DNA of 64,000 nt from Cellulomonas humilata (GCF_030814415.1 NZ_JAUSVB010000003.1:1-64000); one strand, 5' to 3'; positions 43,005 to 52,519 are shown, counted from the first letter of the stretch. The notes: generated from the sequence alone by a model not told the origin. Numbers and translations are program-made.

Positions 43005-43892
43005 ATGACCAACGCGATCCAGCGCAAGCAGCACCTCGTCGCGTACGGATTCATCCTCCCATTCTTTGCCGTGTTCGCGACGATGTTCATCGCACCGCTC
43101 GCCTACTCGGGCTACCTGAGCTTCTTCGCGCACAAGCTCGTCGGCGGCGTGAAATTCGTCGCCTTCGGAAACTATGTGCGCGCGTTCCAGGATCCCGCCT
43201 TCCTCTTCGGACTCGGACGCACGGCGCTCATTCTCTTGGTACAGGTGCCCATCATGCTCGGGCTCGCGCTGTTCTTCGCGCTCGCGCTCGACTCCGGTCG
43301 AGCGCGCGGCAGCAAGGCGGTGCGGCTGCTCATCTTCTTGCCCTTCGCGGTGCCCGGCGTCGTCGCCGTGCTCATGTGGGGCTACATCTACGGGCAGGAC
43401 TTCGGACTCACTGGCCAGATCACCCGCGCACTCGGGTTGCCCCCTACTGACTTTCTGTCGGATCAGCTCATCTTGTTCTCGATCATGAACATCGTTACGT
43501 GGGCGTTCGTCGGCTACAACATGATCATCCTGTATGCGGCGCTCAAGTCGATTCCCTCCGAGCTGCACGAGGCCGCCGAGATCGACGGCGCGAGCCAATG
43601 GCGACTGGCCTGGAGCGTGAAGATCCCTATGATTTGGCCCGCCATCTTCCTGACCATCATCTTCTCGGTCATCGGGAGCTTCCAGATCTTCAACGAACCG
43701 AAACTGCTGGTGGAGATCGCTCCTACCGCGATCACGCAGGGGTTCACGCCCAACTTCTACGCCTTCAACGTCGCGTTCGTGAACCAGGACATCAATTACG
43801 CTGCGGCGATCGCATTCCTGCTCGGCTTCGTCATCATGATCGTCTCGTACGTCGTGCAACTGAGCATGCACAAGAGGGAGGTCCAGTCGTGA
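43005..43892 (+). CDS. ABC sugar permease, MalF/UgpA type
   Basis: 295 residues with six hydrophobic segments (first at ~11-36) and the permease EAA loop (EAAEIDGASQWRL from residue 189), which docks to the ATPase. The ATG at 43005 follows GAAGGAG. It forms a heterodimeric channel with the next gene product. No ATPase gene is present in this operon; actinobacteria commonly supply a shared MsiK-type ATPase from elsewhere. Confidence 0.93.
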   Translation: MTNAIQRKQHLVAYGFILPFFAVFATMFIAPLAYSGYLSFFAHKLVGGVKFVAFGNYVRAFQDPAFLFGLGRTALILLVQVPIMLGLALFFALALDSGRARGSKAVRLLIFLPFAVPGVVAVLMWGYIYGQDFGLTGQITRALGLPPTDFLSDQLILFSIMNIVTWAFVGYNMIILYAALKSIPSELHEAAEIDGASQWRLAWSVKIPMIWPAIFLTIIFSVIGSFQIFNEPKLLVEIAPTAITQGFTPNFYAFNVAFVNQDINYAAAIAFLLGFVIMIVSYVVQLSMHKREVQS

Positions 43893-44815
43893 CCGCCCAG
43901 CTGACCCCGGTGACAGCGCCACCCCGCACGCCGTCCAAGAGCGACAAGCGCCGCAAGGCGGCCAGTCGCGGAAAGCGCCGCAGCAATCTGCTCACCCTGG
44001 TGATGTGGTTGAGCGTGCTCTACTTCATCGTGCCGCTCATCTGGCTCTTCATGTCCGCGACAAAAGACAACAGCGACCTGTTCACCACCTTCGGGCTGTG
44101 GTTTGGCCATGACTTCAACCTTTTCGCGAACATCAGGGCCGTGTTCGCGTACCAGGACGGCATCTACGCGCGTTGGGCGCTGAACACGGGCATATACGCG
44201 GGCGTGGCCGCGGTCGGCGCGACCGCGCTCGCGACGATGGCGGGCTATGCGTTCGCAAAGTACAAGTTCCCGGGTGACAAGTTGCTGTTCGCCATCACTT
44301 TGGGCGCGATCATGATCCCGCTCACGGCACTGGCGATCCCCACCTATCTGCTGTTCTCGTCGGCGCACCTCACCGATACGCCGTGGGCCGTCATCCTGCC
44401 TTCGCTCGTGAGTCCGTTCGGCGTGTTCCTCATGCGCGTGTACGCGGCCGATGCCGTACCTGACTCGCTCATGCAGGCTGCACGAGTGGATGGCGCGGGC
44501 GAATACCGGATCTTCTGGACGGTTTCCCTGCGCCTGCTCGCGCCTGGCATGGTCACGGTGATGCTGTTCACATTCGTGGCTACCTGGAACAACTACTTCT
44601 TGCCGCTCATCATGCTCAATAGCGGAAGGCTATTGCCCCTGACGGTCGGACTCGCGCAGCAGCAGGCGACCTCGGCGGCGGGCGGTGGCGCACAAGCGCT
44701 GTTCTCGACCGTGATCGCCGGCGCGTTCCTGTCGATCATCCCGCTGGTCATCGTGTTCTTGTACCTGCAACGTTTCTGGCAGACCGGTCTCGCGACCGGC
44801 GGTGTGAAGGGCTGA
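43889..44815 (+). CDS. ABC sugar permease, MalG/UgpE type
   Basis: 308 residues from a GTG at 43889 overlapping the previous stop (GTGA). Basic cytoplasmic N-terminus, six membrane segments (first at ~34-56), and an EAA-type loop near 195-210 (LMQAARVDGAGEYRIF). Second half of the sugar importer channel. The operon appears to end here; the next 240 bases lack a gene. Confidence 0.93.
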   Translation: MTAQLTPVTAPPRTPSKSDKRRKAASRGKRRSNLLTLVMWLSVLYFIVPLIWLFMSATKDNSDLFTTFGLWFGHDFNLFANIRAVFAYQDGIYARWALNTGIYAGVAAVGATALATMAGYAFAKYKFPGDKLLFAITLGAIMIPLTALAIPTYLLFSSAHLTDTPWAVILPSLVSPFGVFLMRVYAADAVPDSLMQAARVDGAGEYRIFWTVSLRLLAPGMVTVMLFTFVATWNNYFLPLIMLNSGRLLPLTVGLAQQQATSAAGGGAQALFSTVIAGAFLSIIPLVIVFLYLQRFWQTGLATGGVKG

Positions 44816-45058
44816 CGTGATCTGGTACGGCGGGGACGACAACCCCACGCGACTCGACGAAGAACCCGACCACGTGACGTAGGTGTCCCGATGCCTCTCT
44901 TCGCGTCCACGAGCAGGCATCACGAAAAGCGAACGGAACGGTCGGCGACGACGCGGTCAAGGGTCGCCGCCGACAGCATCCTCTGGCATTCCGATAGTGG
45001 CAGGACGCCCGTGGTTCCCTGCTCCCCGCACACCACGACGATCTACGAGGGGCGACAC

Positions 45059-46219
45059 ATGAAGATCACCGGTTACCGCTGTCTGCGGACGTTCCACGAC
45101 TGGGGCCGGCCCGTCGGAGACGTGAACGGGTTCATCGATCCGGGCATCAGCGAGGTTTCGATCGTCGTCCTCGAGACCGACGAGGGCATCGAAGGCGTCG
45201 GCATGGGGTCGCACCAGGACATCGACCGACTCTTCCCTGCTATCGAAGGCGAAGACCCTCGAGCCGTGACCGCCCTCTACGACCGCATGCTCGCCCGCGT
45301 GTTCAAGGCGGGGCACTCGGGTGCGACGTTCGGGGGAATCGGCACACTCGACATGGCGCTCTGGGACCTGAAGGCCAAGCTCGCCGGCGAACCGTTGTGG
45401 CGGCTGCTCGGCGCACGCGACCGCTTCGTGAGCGGCTATGCCTCCGGTCTCGACATCGCCCTCGACGACGACCAGCTCGCGACCTGGTACGGCACAATGA
45501 ATGAACGAGGGTTCTCCAGCGGAAAGCTCAAGGGTGGTCGTGATCTGGGGGGCGACATCCGACGCCTGGGGATCGTCGCCGAGGCTCTGAGCGGCAACGC
45601 GGTCGCTCCGGCGGTCATGCTCGACGCGAACGAATCGTGGAACTTCAAACAGGCCGTGCGATATGTCACCGCAATCGAGGAGCATCGCGACCTGACCTGG
45701 ATCGAGGAGCCGCTGCGGCGATGGGACGCCGCTGGTCACGCGCGCCTCAGCACCGCGGTCCACGCCGCCGTCGCCACCGGCGAGAACCTCACCGGTCTCG
45801 AACAGTTCGCCCCGCTCTTCGATCGCGGCGCGGTCGACATCGTGCAGGTCGGATGCGTGTGGGGCGTGACGCACTTCCTGCGAGTGGCCTATGCCGCGCA
45901 CTCCCGCGACCTCCCCATCAGCCCGGTCGGCTTGACGGCGAACCCGGCCGTCGCGCACGCAGCGGCCGCCGTTCCGAATCACCTCTCATCCGAGGTCCAA
46001 GACCTCGGGTCTCCGTTCGGCATCTCGGTCGACCAGCAGTTCTTCGACGGCGGGGTCGTGCTCGGCGACCTTCCCGGCAACGGCGTCGCGATCGACGAGG
46101 ATGCGATCGTCGCCATCCAACGCACGGGGAGTTGGCCAGCGCCAGAGGGGCCGCATGTGCGGTCACTCCGTACGGGTCTCCGTCTCGTCGCCGATGCTCC
46201 CGCAGGTGCGGTCGACTGA
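45059..46219 (+). CDS. Enolase-superfamily (mandelate racemase/muconate lactonizing-like) sugar-acid dehydratase
   Basis: 386 residues from the ATG at 45059 behind GAGGGG. It has the MLE/MR capping domain (1-~120) and barrel, with K156-L-K158 at the KxK position, metal ligands D189 (MLDANES), E216 (WIEEPL) and E242 (ATGENL). The C-terminal His typical of the MR group is not certain. Substrate not determinable; an aldonic acid (fuconate- or galactonate-like) is likely from context. Its stop overlaps the next start by one base, so it is co-translated with the amidohydrolase. Confidence 0.85.
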   Translation: MKITGYRCLRTFHDWGRPVGDVNGFIDPGISEVSIVVLETDEGIEGVGMGSHQDIDRLFPAIEGEDPRAVTALYDRMLARVFKAGHSGATFGGIGTLDMALWDLKAKLAGEPLWRLLGARDRFVSGYASGLDIALDDDQLATWYGTMNERGFSSGKLKGGRDLGGDIRRLGIVAEALSGNAVAPAVMLDANESWNFKQAVRYVTAIEEHRDLTWIEEPLRRWDAAGHARLSTAVHAAVATGENLTGLEQFAPLFDRGAVDIVQVGCVWGVTHFLRVAYAAHSRDLPISPVGLTANPAVAHAAAAVPNHLSSEVQDLGSPFGISVDQQFFDGGVVLGDLPGNGVAIDEDAIVAIQRTGSWPAPEGPHVRSLRTGLRLVADAPAGAVD

Positions 46220-47118
46220 TGAACCAGGGCGAGCGTCCTGCCACGCTGACTACTGCTGTGCGCGTGCCCGCCGGAGCCGCAGACCAGAACGACGGCGCAC
46301 GCCTCATCGACAGCCATGTGCACATCTGGGATCCGACCGTCTTGGAGTACTCCTGGCTGGACGGTGAGCTCGATCGCCCCTACCTTCCGGCCGAATACAA
46401 GGCCGCGGCGCCTGCCGCCACCGGTTTCATATTCGTCGAGGCGGGCGCAGCGGGCACGACGGACGAGGTGGCCTGGGCCGAGTCTCTCGGCTGGCCGGAG
46501 CTGCTGGGCGTCGTCGCCCACGCGCCGCTAGAGCAGGGCAGCAGGGTCGTCACTCATCTGGCGGCGCTGCGCGAAGCCGGCCGCACGGTCGGCATCCGCC
46601 GGTTGCTACAGGATGAGCCGCTGTCGTTCTTCGAGGATCCCGGCCTGCTCGAGGGCTTGCGCGCGCTCGCGCGGGCGGGACTGCCGTTCGATGCGTGCAT
46701 CCGACATCACCAGCTTGCTGCCCTGACCGCGCTAATTGCGAAAGTTCCGGAGCTGCCCGTTGTGCTCGATCACCTTGCCAAGCCGCCGGTCGCAACCGGT
46801 GATGACGGAACCTGGGAGCGGGACCTCCGCGCGCTAGCCGCCCTACCCCAGGTGAGCGTCAAGCTGTCAGGGATGCCCCCCGAGCTCCGTGACGACCAGG
46901 ACCTGGCATCCGCAGTTCGCCCGTGGCTCGAGGTCGCGCTCGATGCGTTCGGCGCGGACCGGGCGATGGTGGGCAGCGACTGGCCGATGTCGGCGATGTT
47001 GCCCCGACGGCTGGCCCCTGGGCGATGGCTGTCCATTGTCCTGGACGAGCTGGCCGCCAGCCCCGCGGAGCGCGAACAGCTGTCCTGGCGCACGGCGTCG
47101 CGCTTGTATGGCGTCTGA
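46219..47118 (+). CDS. Amidohydrolase-2 family lactonase (L-fuconolactonase-like)
   Basis: 299 residues. Metal site HxH at IDSHVHIWDP (residues 31-40), a further His in VVLDHLAKPP and the terminal Asp in MVGSDWPMSA. This is the pattern of sugar lactonases of the L-fuconolactonase / L-rhamnono-lactonase group. It would open the lactone made by a sugar dehydrogenase and feed the dehydratases encoded on both sides. Cytoplasmic. Close overlap with the 45059 gene supports a joint pathway. Confidence 0.85.
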   Translation: MNQGERPATLTTAVRVPAGAADQNDGARLIDSHVHIWDPTVLEYSWLDGELDRPYLPAEYKAAAPAATGFIFVEAGAAGTTDEVAWAESLGWPELLGVVAHAPLEQGSRVVTHLAALREAGRTVGIRRLLQDEPLSFFEDPGLLEGLRALARAGLPFDACIRHHQLAALTALIAKVPELPVVLDHLAKPPVATGDDGTWERDLRALAALPQVSVKLSGMPPELRDDQDLASAVRPWLEVALDAFGADRAMVGSDWPMSAMLPRRLAPGRWLSIVLDELAASPAEREQLSWRTASRLYGV

Positions 47119-47139
47119 ACCGATCCGCCGCCGCGCCCG

Positions 47140-47520
47140 CCGCTGGAGCTCACGTCCGTCGGCCCCCGCCCGGACCAGCTCGTGCCGGCCGCCCCCGTCG
47201 CGGATCTGCGTCGTTCGATCGACGACAGCCTCGAGCCGCTCCTGGACGGTCTGGTCGGAGACGAGCGCAATGTCGTGCTCACCCTGGCCCGCATGGTCGT
47301 CACGCTGGAGACCGGCGCGATCGTCTCCAAGGACGTGCCGCCCGAGCGGTGATCCCGTCGCTCGGCGAGCCGGAGCGGTCGATAGTGGAGCTCGCGGCTG
47401 ATGCATGTCTCGGCGAGCTCGAGGACGACTGGACACACGTCGAGGGAGTCGCCACCGCGGCGGACCGCCTCGCCGTGCGCGTCCGAGCGCTGTACGCGCG
47501 GGCCTGTCCTGACGTGTGCG
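47140..47520 (+). pseudogene. C-terminal remnant of an aminoglycoside adenylyltransferase (AadA-like)
   Basis: Two adjoining frames match the helical C-terminal domain of ANT(3'')/ANT(9)-type enzymes: LVPAAPVADLRRSIDDSLEP, GDERNVVLTLARMVVTLETG and AIVSKDV in one, then IPSLGEPERSIVELAADACL in another after a one-base loss near 47345. The nucleotidyl-transfer N-terminal domain is missing, so the fragment cannot confer resistance. It interrupts the fucose-type catabolic block and marks a former insertion. Confidence 0.7.
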
Positions 47521-47591
47521 ACGGGAACGTCCGGTCCCGCCGCCGGCGGAGCGCGCGGCCCGAAGGATGACACGGGCGAGCCAGGCGCCGG

Positions 47592-48347
47592 CTACCGACC
47601 GAGCCAGCCTCCGTCCACGGCGAGGGTGACCCCGTTGACATAGTCCGACGCCGACGAGGCGAGGAAGACGGCAGCACCGCCGAGGTCGGCAGCGGTGCCC
47701 CAGCGGCCGGCGGGGATGCGGTCGAGGATCGCCTGGGAGCGGACCGGGTCGGAGCGCAGCGCCTCGGTGTTGTCCGTGTCGACGTACCCAGGCGCGATGG
47801 CGTTGACGTTCACCCCGTGGGACGCCCATTCGTTCGAGAGCGCCTTCGTCAGGCCGGCGATGCCCGATTTCGAGGCTGTGTACCCGGGGACATTGATGCC
47901 TCCCTGGAAGCTCAGCAGGCTTGCGATGAAGATGATCTTGCCGGAGCCTCGTTCGAGCATCGGCGCCGCCACCAGCTGGGTCAGCACGAACTGGCTGGTC
48001 AGGTTGACCTCGAGCACCTGGTCCCACCAGGCGAGGGGGTGGTCGGCGGCAGGCTTCCGAGCGATCGTCCCGGCGTTGTTGACAAGGATGTCCGGCGCAC
48101 GTTCGGCCACAAGATGCCCGAAGGCGAGGACGGCCGACCGGTCGGCAAAGTCGACGGCGTGCCCCTCGAAGGAGCGTCCGTACGTCTCCACCACGCGCGA
48201 GACTGCGCTGCCGACCGGTTCCAGAGTGGCACTGACACCGATCACGTCGGCCCCGGCTGCGGCGAGGGCCTCGGCCATGGCGAATCCGATGCCACGCTTG
48301 GCGCCGGTGACGACGGCGAGCCGCCCCGTCAGGTCGAACGGGCTCAT
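47592..48347 (-). CDS. Short-chain dehydrogenase (KduD / 2-keto-3-deoxy-sugar-acid dehydrogenase-like)
   Basis: 251 residues. TGAKRGIG (14-21), NNAG (90-93), catalytic S143, Y156 and K160 (YTASK) are all present. Closest in style to 2-deoxy-D-gluconate 3-dehydrogenase / KduD proteins. In the oxidative L-fucose route a family member oxidises 2-keto-3-deoxy-L-fuconate, the product of fuconate dehydratase, which fits this locus. ATGA overlap with the upstream alcohol dehydrogenase gene indicates a two-gene operon. Confidence 0.88.
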   Translation of the reverse strand: MSPFDLTGRLAVVTGAKRGIGFAMAEALAAAGADVIGVSATLEPVGSAVSRVVETYGRSFEGHAVDFADRSAVLAFGHLVAERAPDILVNNAGTIARKPAADHPLAWWDQVLEVNLTSQFVLTQLVAAPMLERGSGKIIFIASLLSFQGGINVPGYTASKSGIAGLTKALSNEWASHGVNVNAIAPGYVDTDNTEALRSDPVRSQAILDRIPAGRWGTAADLGGAAVFLASSASDYVNGVTLAVDGGWLGR

Positions 48348-49411
48348 ACCGCCACCTCGTTGCCCGCACCTGCGACGTCGACGAGGATCTTCATGGCGCG
48401 GCCCTGCTCCAGGTCGTCGAAGGCCGCCCGCACGCCGGTCAACGGCACGATCGCCGTCACGAGCAGCTCGCTCGGCACGACGCCGGCGGCGAGCAGCTCG
48501 GCGGCGGCTTCGAAGTCGGTGCGCTCGTAGACCCTGGCCCCGAGGAGCCGAAGCTCCCGCCAGAAGACCTGCTTGAGGTCCACCTCCCGCGGGGCCCCGT
48601 GGATCGCGACGACGACGACCGTTCCGCGCACCTTGGCGAGCCCGGTCGACGCGGCAACGGCTGACGGAGCGCCGGAGACCTCGAACACCACGTCGGCACC
48701 CGCGCCGGCGGTCCACTTGGTCACCCAGGCGGCCTGGTCGGTGGCGCGGGGGTCGATCGTCAGGTGGCCGAGCTCGTCGATCTGCGCCCGACGGCGGGCG
48801 TCCGGCTCGGCGATGACGACCTGGGCACCGATGTGCCGCGCGACGCTGGCGATCAGGACCCCGATGGGGCCGCCGCCCAGGACGACCACGCGGTCGCCCG
48901 GCGCCACCTCACCGCGCCGCACGTCGTGCACGGCGACGGCCGTCGGCTCGACGAGGGCCGCGACCTCGAGGGCGAGATCCGGCGGTAGCGCGACCACCGT
49001 CGATGCCGGCACGTTCCAGAGCGTCTGCAGCGCACCGGGCGAGTCGATACCGATGAAGTCGAGGTTCTGGCAGATGTGCTGGTGGCCGGCGACGCACGCG
49101 GGACAGGTTCCGTCCCAGTCGAGCGGCATGACGGTCACCCGGTCACCCACGAGCCACCCGTCGACTCCTTCGCCGAGGCTCTCGATCGTCCCGCTCATCT
49201 CGTGGCCGAAGACCAGAGGCGTGCTGACCCGCGCGTCCATGGCCCCGTGGACGATGTGGAGGTCGGTGCCGCACAGCCCCACATAGGCCACGCGGATCCG
49301 GACCTGCCCGGCCGCCGGCGGCTCTGCGGCCGCTTCGCGTACGTCGATCCGGGCGTCACCGAGGTAGGCGACTCCGACGACCGAAGTGGTCGCGTCAGGC
49401 AAAGTAGTCAT
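48344..49411 (-). CDS. Zinc-type medium-chain (MDR) dehydrogenase
   Basis: 355 residues. Catalytic zinc ligands C47 (GLCGTD), H70 and E71 (FGHE); Rossmann motif VVVLGGGPIGVLIA. The structural zinc lobe is reduced: three cysteines (C103, C106, C114) are visible and the usual first one is Asp (WDGTCPACVAGHQHIC). Family members oxidise polyols or sugars such as L-fucose, L-idonate and sorbitol. It faces the fuconate dehydratase unit divergently and shares an operon with the SDR; a sugar dehydrogenase that could replace the broken aldo/keto reductase is plausible. Confidence 0.88.
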   Translation of the reverse strand: MTTLPDATTSVVGVAYLGDARIDVREAAAEPPAAGQVRIRVAYVGLCGTDLHIVHGAMDARVSTPLVFGHEMSGTIESLGEGVDGWLVGDRVTVMPLDWDGTCPACVAGHQHICQNLDFIGIDSPGALQTLWNVPASTVVALPPDLALEVAALVEPTAVAVHDVRRGEVAPGDRVVVLGGGPIGVLIASVARHIGAQVVIAEPDARRRAQIDELGHLTIDPRATDQAAWVTKWTAGAGADVVFEVSGAPSAVAASTGLAKVRGTVVVVAIHGAPREVDLKQVFWRELRLLGARVYERTDFEAAAELLAAGVVPSELLVTAIVPLTGVRAAFDDLEQGRAMKILVDVAGAGNEVAV

Positions 49412-49517
49412 ACCAACGGACCCTAGCGTGCCGAGTTGCTTGAGTAAACGTCGCCGTTGCGCCTGCGCATGGCATCATTGATCTTACTTATCCACCGGAG
49501 CGCGAACGAGGTCGTAC

Positions 49518-49832
49518 GTGAGAGCCGACAGGCCATGGCACGGCAGAGTGCTCGCCCGGCTCGGGTCCGGTGCGTCGCAGCTCGGCAACCTGGTCCAGCG
49601 TGCTCGCCGGATCGCCGCGGCGTGCGAGCGGCACGGCGTCACGCTGCCCGACGCGGCCGTGCAGTTCCCCTTCCTCCCCCCGGCGGTGGCGTCTGTCGTC
49701 GTGGGGATGCGCACCGCACACCACGTCTCCAGCCTCGTCGGCCGCTACACCGCACCCGTGTCCGACGACCTCTGGACCGAGCTCGTAGCCGACGGGCTTC
49801 TTCCGGCGACCGCCCTAGAGCGAGGAACCTGA
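49518..49832 (+). pseudogene. C-terminal remnant of an aldo/keto reductase (sugar 1-dehydrogenase type)
   Basis: About 90 codons match the end of AKR proteins of the D-threo-aldose / L-fucose 1-dehydrogenase group: LVQRARRIAAACERHGVTLP, DAAVQFPFLPPAVASVVVGM and SDDLWTELVADGLL. The barrel with the catalytic Tyr/Lys and the N-terminus are missing. It lies two bases before the fuconate dehydratase start, where an intact fucose dehydrogenase would belong, so the first enzyme of the route has been lost by deletion. Confidence 0.75.
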
Positions 49833-49834
49833 TC

Positions 49835-51145
49835 ATGACGACCATCACCGGCATCCGGGTCTACGACATCCGGTTCCCGACGTCGCTCCTGCGCGACGGC
49901 TCGGACGCCATGAACAAGGACGGTGACTACTCGGCCGCCTACGTCCTCCTGGACACCGACGACGCGGCGCTCGCGGGCTACGGGTTCACGTTCACCATCG
50001 GGCGCGGCAACGACCTGGCGGTCGAGGCTGCGCGGCAGCGCGCGCTGCCCCTCGTCGGCCGCGACGTCGCAGAGCTCGTGGGGGACCTCGGCGCGGTCTA
50101 CCGCGAGCTGGCCTCCGACTCGCAGCTGCGGTGGCTCGGCCCCGAGAAGGGCGTGGTGCACCTGGCCATGGCGGCCGTCATGAACGCACTGTGGGACCTC
50201 GCTGCCCGCCGTGCGGGCAAGCCGCTGTGGCGCCTGCTCGTCGACATGACGCCCGAGGAGCTGGTGGCCGCGGCGGACCTGCGCTACCTGTCGGACGTCC
50301 TCACCCGGGAGCAGGCGGTCGCGCTCCTCGCCGAGATGGAGCCCACGCGCGTCGATCGGATAGCGGAGCTCGAGTCCCGGGGCGGCTACCCGTGCTACAC
50401 CACGTCCGCCGGCTGGCTCGGGTACTCGGACGACAAGCTGCGGCGACTGCTGCAGGAGGCGGTCGACGAGGGGTACCGCCACGTGAAGCTCAAGGTGGGT
50501 GCCGACATCGAGGAGGACGTGCGTCGCCTGCGCATCGCTCGTGAGGTCATCGGCTGGGACGTCAAGCTCATGATCGACGCGAACCAGGTCTGGGACGTCC
50601 CCGAGGCGATCGAGTGGGTGCACCGCCTCGCCGAGTTCGAACCGTACTGGATCGAGGAGCCGACGAGCCCGGACGACGTCCTCGGGCATGCTGCCATCCG
50701 CAAGGCGGTCGCTCCGATCGGGGTGGCCACCGGGGAGCACGGGATGAACCGGGTGCTGTTCAAGCAGATGTTCCAGGCCGACGCGATCGACTTCTGCCAG
50801 CTCGACGCCGCTCGGCTAGCCAGCGTCAACGAGATCCTGGCGGTCTACCTGATGGCCAAGAAGTTCGGCGTGCCGGTCTGCCCGCACGCCGGCGGGGTGG
50901 GGTTGTGCGAGCTCGTGCAGCACCTGTCGATCTTCGACTTCGTCGCCGTGTCCGGGACGCTGGAGAACCGGGTCACCGAGTTCGTCGACCACCTGCACGA
51001 GCACTTCACGGACCCGTGCGTGGTCAAGGGTGGCAACTACCTGCTCCCGTCCCGGCCGGGGTACTCCGCGCAGATGCGCGGGTCCTCGGTGGCCGCCCAC
51101 TCCTACCCTTCCGGCTCCGTCTGGTCGGGCAACGCGTTCTCCTGA
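49835..51145 (+). CDS. fucD: L-fuconate dehydratase
   Basis: 436 residues from the ATG at 49835 (GAGGA upstream). The N-terminus (IRVYDIRFPTSLLRDGSDAM) and FTFTIGRGND are typical of FucD. The active site is complete: K218 and K220 (KLK), D248 and N250, E274, E301 and H351, the same numbering as the characterised Xanthomonas enzyme. It dehydrates L-fuconate to 2-keto-3-deoxy-L-fuconate and needs Mg2+. The 3' end overlaps the convergent GntR gene by 43 bases. Confidence 0.93.
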   Translation: MTTITGIRVYDIRFPTSLLRDGSDAMNKDGDYSAAYVLLDTDDAALAGYGFTFTIGRGNDLAVEAARQRALPLVGRDVAELVGDLGAVYRELASDSQLRWLGPEKGVVHLAMAAVMNALWDLAARRAGKPLWRLLVDMTPEELVAAADLRYLSDVLTREQAVALLAEMEPTRVDRIAELESRGGYPCYTTSAGWLGYSDDKLRRLLQEAVDEGYRHVKLKVGADIEEDVRRLRIAREVIGWDVKLMIDANQVWDVPEAIEWVHRLAEFEPYWIEEPTSPDDVLGHAAIRKAVAPIGVATGEHGMNRVLFKQMFQADAIDFCQLDAARLASVNEILAVYLMAKKFGVPVCPHAGGVGLCELVQHLSIFDFVAVSGTLENRVTEFVDHLHEHFTDPCVVKGGNYLLPSRPGYSAQMRGSSVAAHSYPSGSVWSGNAFS

Positions 51146-51867
51146 TGCTCGACGGACTGCTCCACAGCGAGAAGGTGCGCGGCCATCTGGATCCGCGCGG
51201 CGTCGGCGTCCCCGCGTCGCAGGGCCTCCAGGATGGCCCGGTGCTCCGCCTGGGTCTGTCGGTTGGCGCCACGCTCGTGGATCGCGCGCCAGAGGCGGGA
51301 GCGGAACGTCCGGCTGACCAGGCTCTCGACCAGCGCGGCGAGGACGGGGTTGCCGCCGGCCCGCGCGATCGTCGCGTGGAACCGGCTGTCTGCGTCGATC
51401 ACGGCCTGGAGAACCGGGCCGTCCGGATCGTGGGCCAGGTCACGGTCGATGTCTTCGAGTATGGCCGTCAGGATGTCCAGCTCAGCCTGGCCGACCGCGG
51501 TCGCGGCATGTCCGACAGCCTCGACCTCCAGGACGCGGCGGACGGCGGACAGGTGCGCCGAGCTGGAGGGCTGGTACAGGTCCACGAGGAAGCCGACGGG
51601 GCTCAGGAGCCGGGCGGCGTCGAGCGACGTGACGTAGGTGCCGCTGCCACGGCGGGTGCCGAGCACGCCGAGCAGGACGAGGGCCCGGACGCCTTCGCGC
51701 AGCGGGCCGCGAGAGACGCCGAACGCCGCGGCGAGGTCCTTCTCGATGGGTAGGCGATCGCCGGGACCCAATTCGCCACTAATGATCATATCTTTGATGC
51801 CCTCGATGACGACGTCGGTCTGTGAGAGCAGGTTCTCGGGCTCCTCGGAGCTCCATTCGTCAGACAT
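51103..51867 (-). CDS. GntR-family (FadR/FCD) transcriptional regulator
   Basis: 254 residues from the ATG at 51867; an upstream start at 51927 would add 20 unlikely residues. Winged helix at ~20-75 (IKDMIISGELGPGDRLPIEK, VSRGPLREGVRALVLLGVL, RRGSGTYVTS) followed by a helical FCD sensor domain (VRRVLEVEAVGHAATAVG, DADSRFHATIARAGGNPVLA). FCD regulators usually sense sugar acids or other carboxylates, so it probably controls the fuconate genes. Convergent overlap with fucD is unusual and would cause antisense transcription. Confidence 0.9.
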   Translation of the reverse strand: MSDEWSSEEPENLLSQTDVVIEGIKDMIISGELGPGDRLPIEKDLAAAFGVSRGPLREGVRALVLLGVLGTRRGSGTYVTSLDAARLLSPVGFLVDLYQPSSSAHLSAVRRVLEVEAVGHAATAVGQAELDILTAILEDIDRDLAHDPDGPVLQAVIDADSRFHATIARAGGNPVLAALVESLVSRTFRSRLWRAIHERGANRQTQAEHRAILEALRRGDADAARIQMAAHLLAVEQSVEHQENALPDQTEPEG

Positions 51868-52519
51868 GCCGGTCAGTGTACGAGCGTGGCAGGGAGGTGC
51901 GTGGTGATCATCGAGGCCCACGTGCACGTGTAGGCCGGCCAGATTGTGCCCGGACGGGTCGCTGGAGGCCGTTCATTACGAGCGACTTCTGCCACGCGAA
52001 CATTGAGTCGGAGTCGGTCTACTCGCGCCCGTGACCATCCCGGCAAAGGTGCGCTCGAGAGCCGTCGTGTCGCGTGATCCGCCGGCTCGGCATCCCGGAA
52101 CGGGCTTGGCGATCCCGGCGTACTCCTACCCGGCGAGTAGTGCGTCTTACTCAGCCGAGCGGGCCGTTCAGGCAGTCCTTGCAGGGGCTGACAGATTCGA
52201 GCGTCGACGGAGCATCTGCGTGGATCGCGTTGCCATTGCAGACGGTCTGCCATGCGTCGTTGGCGCCGACGTAGCCCCACGTCGACATGTCTGAGTCATC
52301 CATGTGTGCACAGCCGCCCTCGAGGTGCGCCTTTCTGCTCGGAGCGATCAGCTCCCGCGCCGAGGTGGCACGCCGGGCAGGGATGCGTGGGGCGCAGAGG
52401 CCACACGTTTCGATCGTCAGCTCGTGAGTGCAAAGTCCGCTGGTGGATCCGATGTTGGAAGGGCCTTGAGCCCGGTGGAGACCGGCGGGTTCACGCCCCT
52501 TCCGCACTCTCCGCCGCGT
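51868..52519. other. Gap with two gene stubs
   Basis: No complete gene. At 51904 on the plus strand a GTG opens VIIEAHVHV and then hits TAG: this equals the first nine residues of an amidohydrolase/lactonase and may be a stub of a former fuconolactonase divergent from the GntR gene. On the minus strand 52151-52303 a 50-codon frame (contains STWGYVGANDAWQTVCNGN, CKDC) looks protein-like but has no clear ribosome site. Confidence 0.35.
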
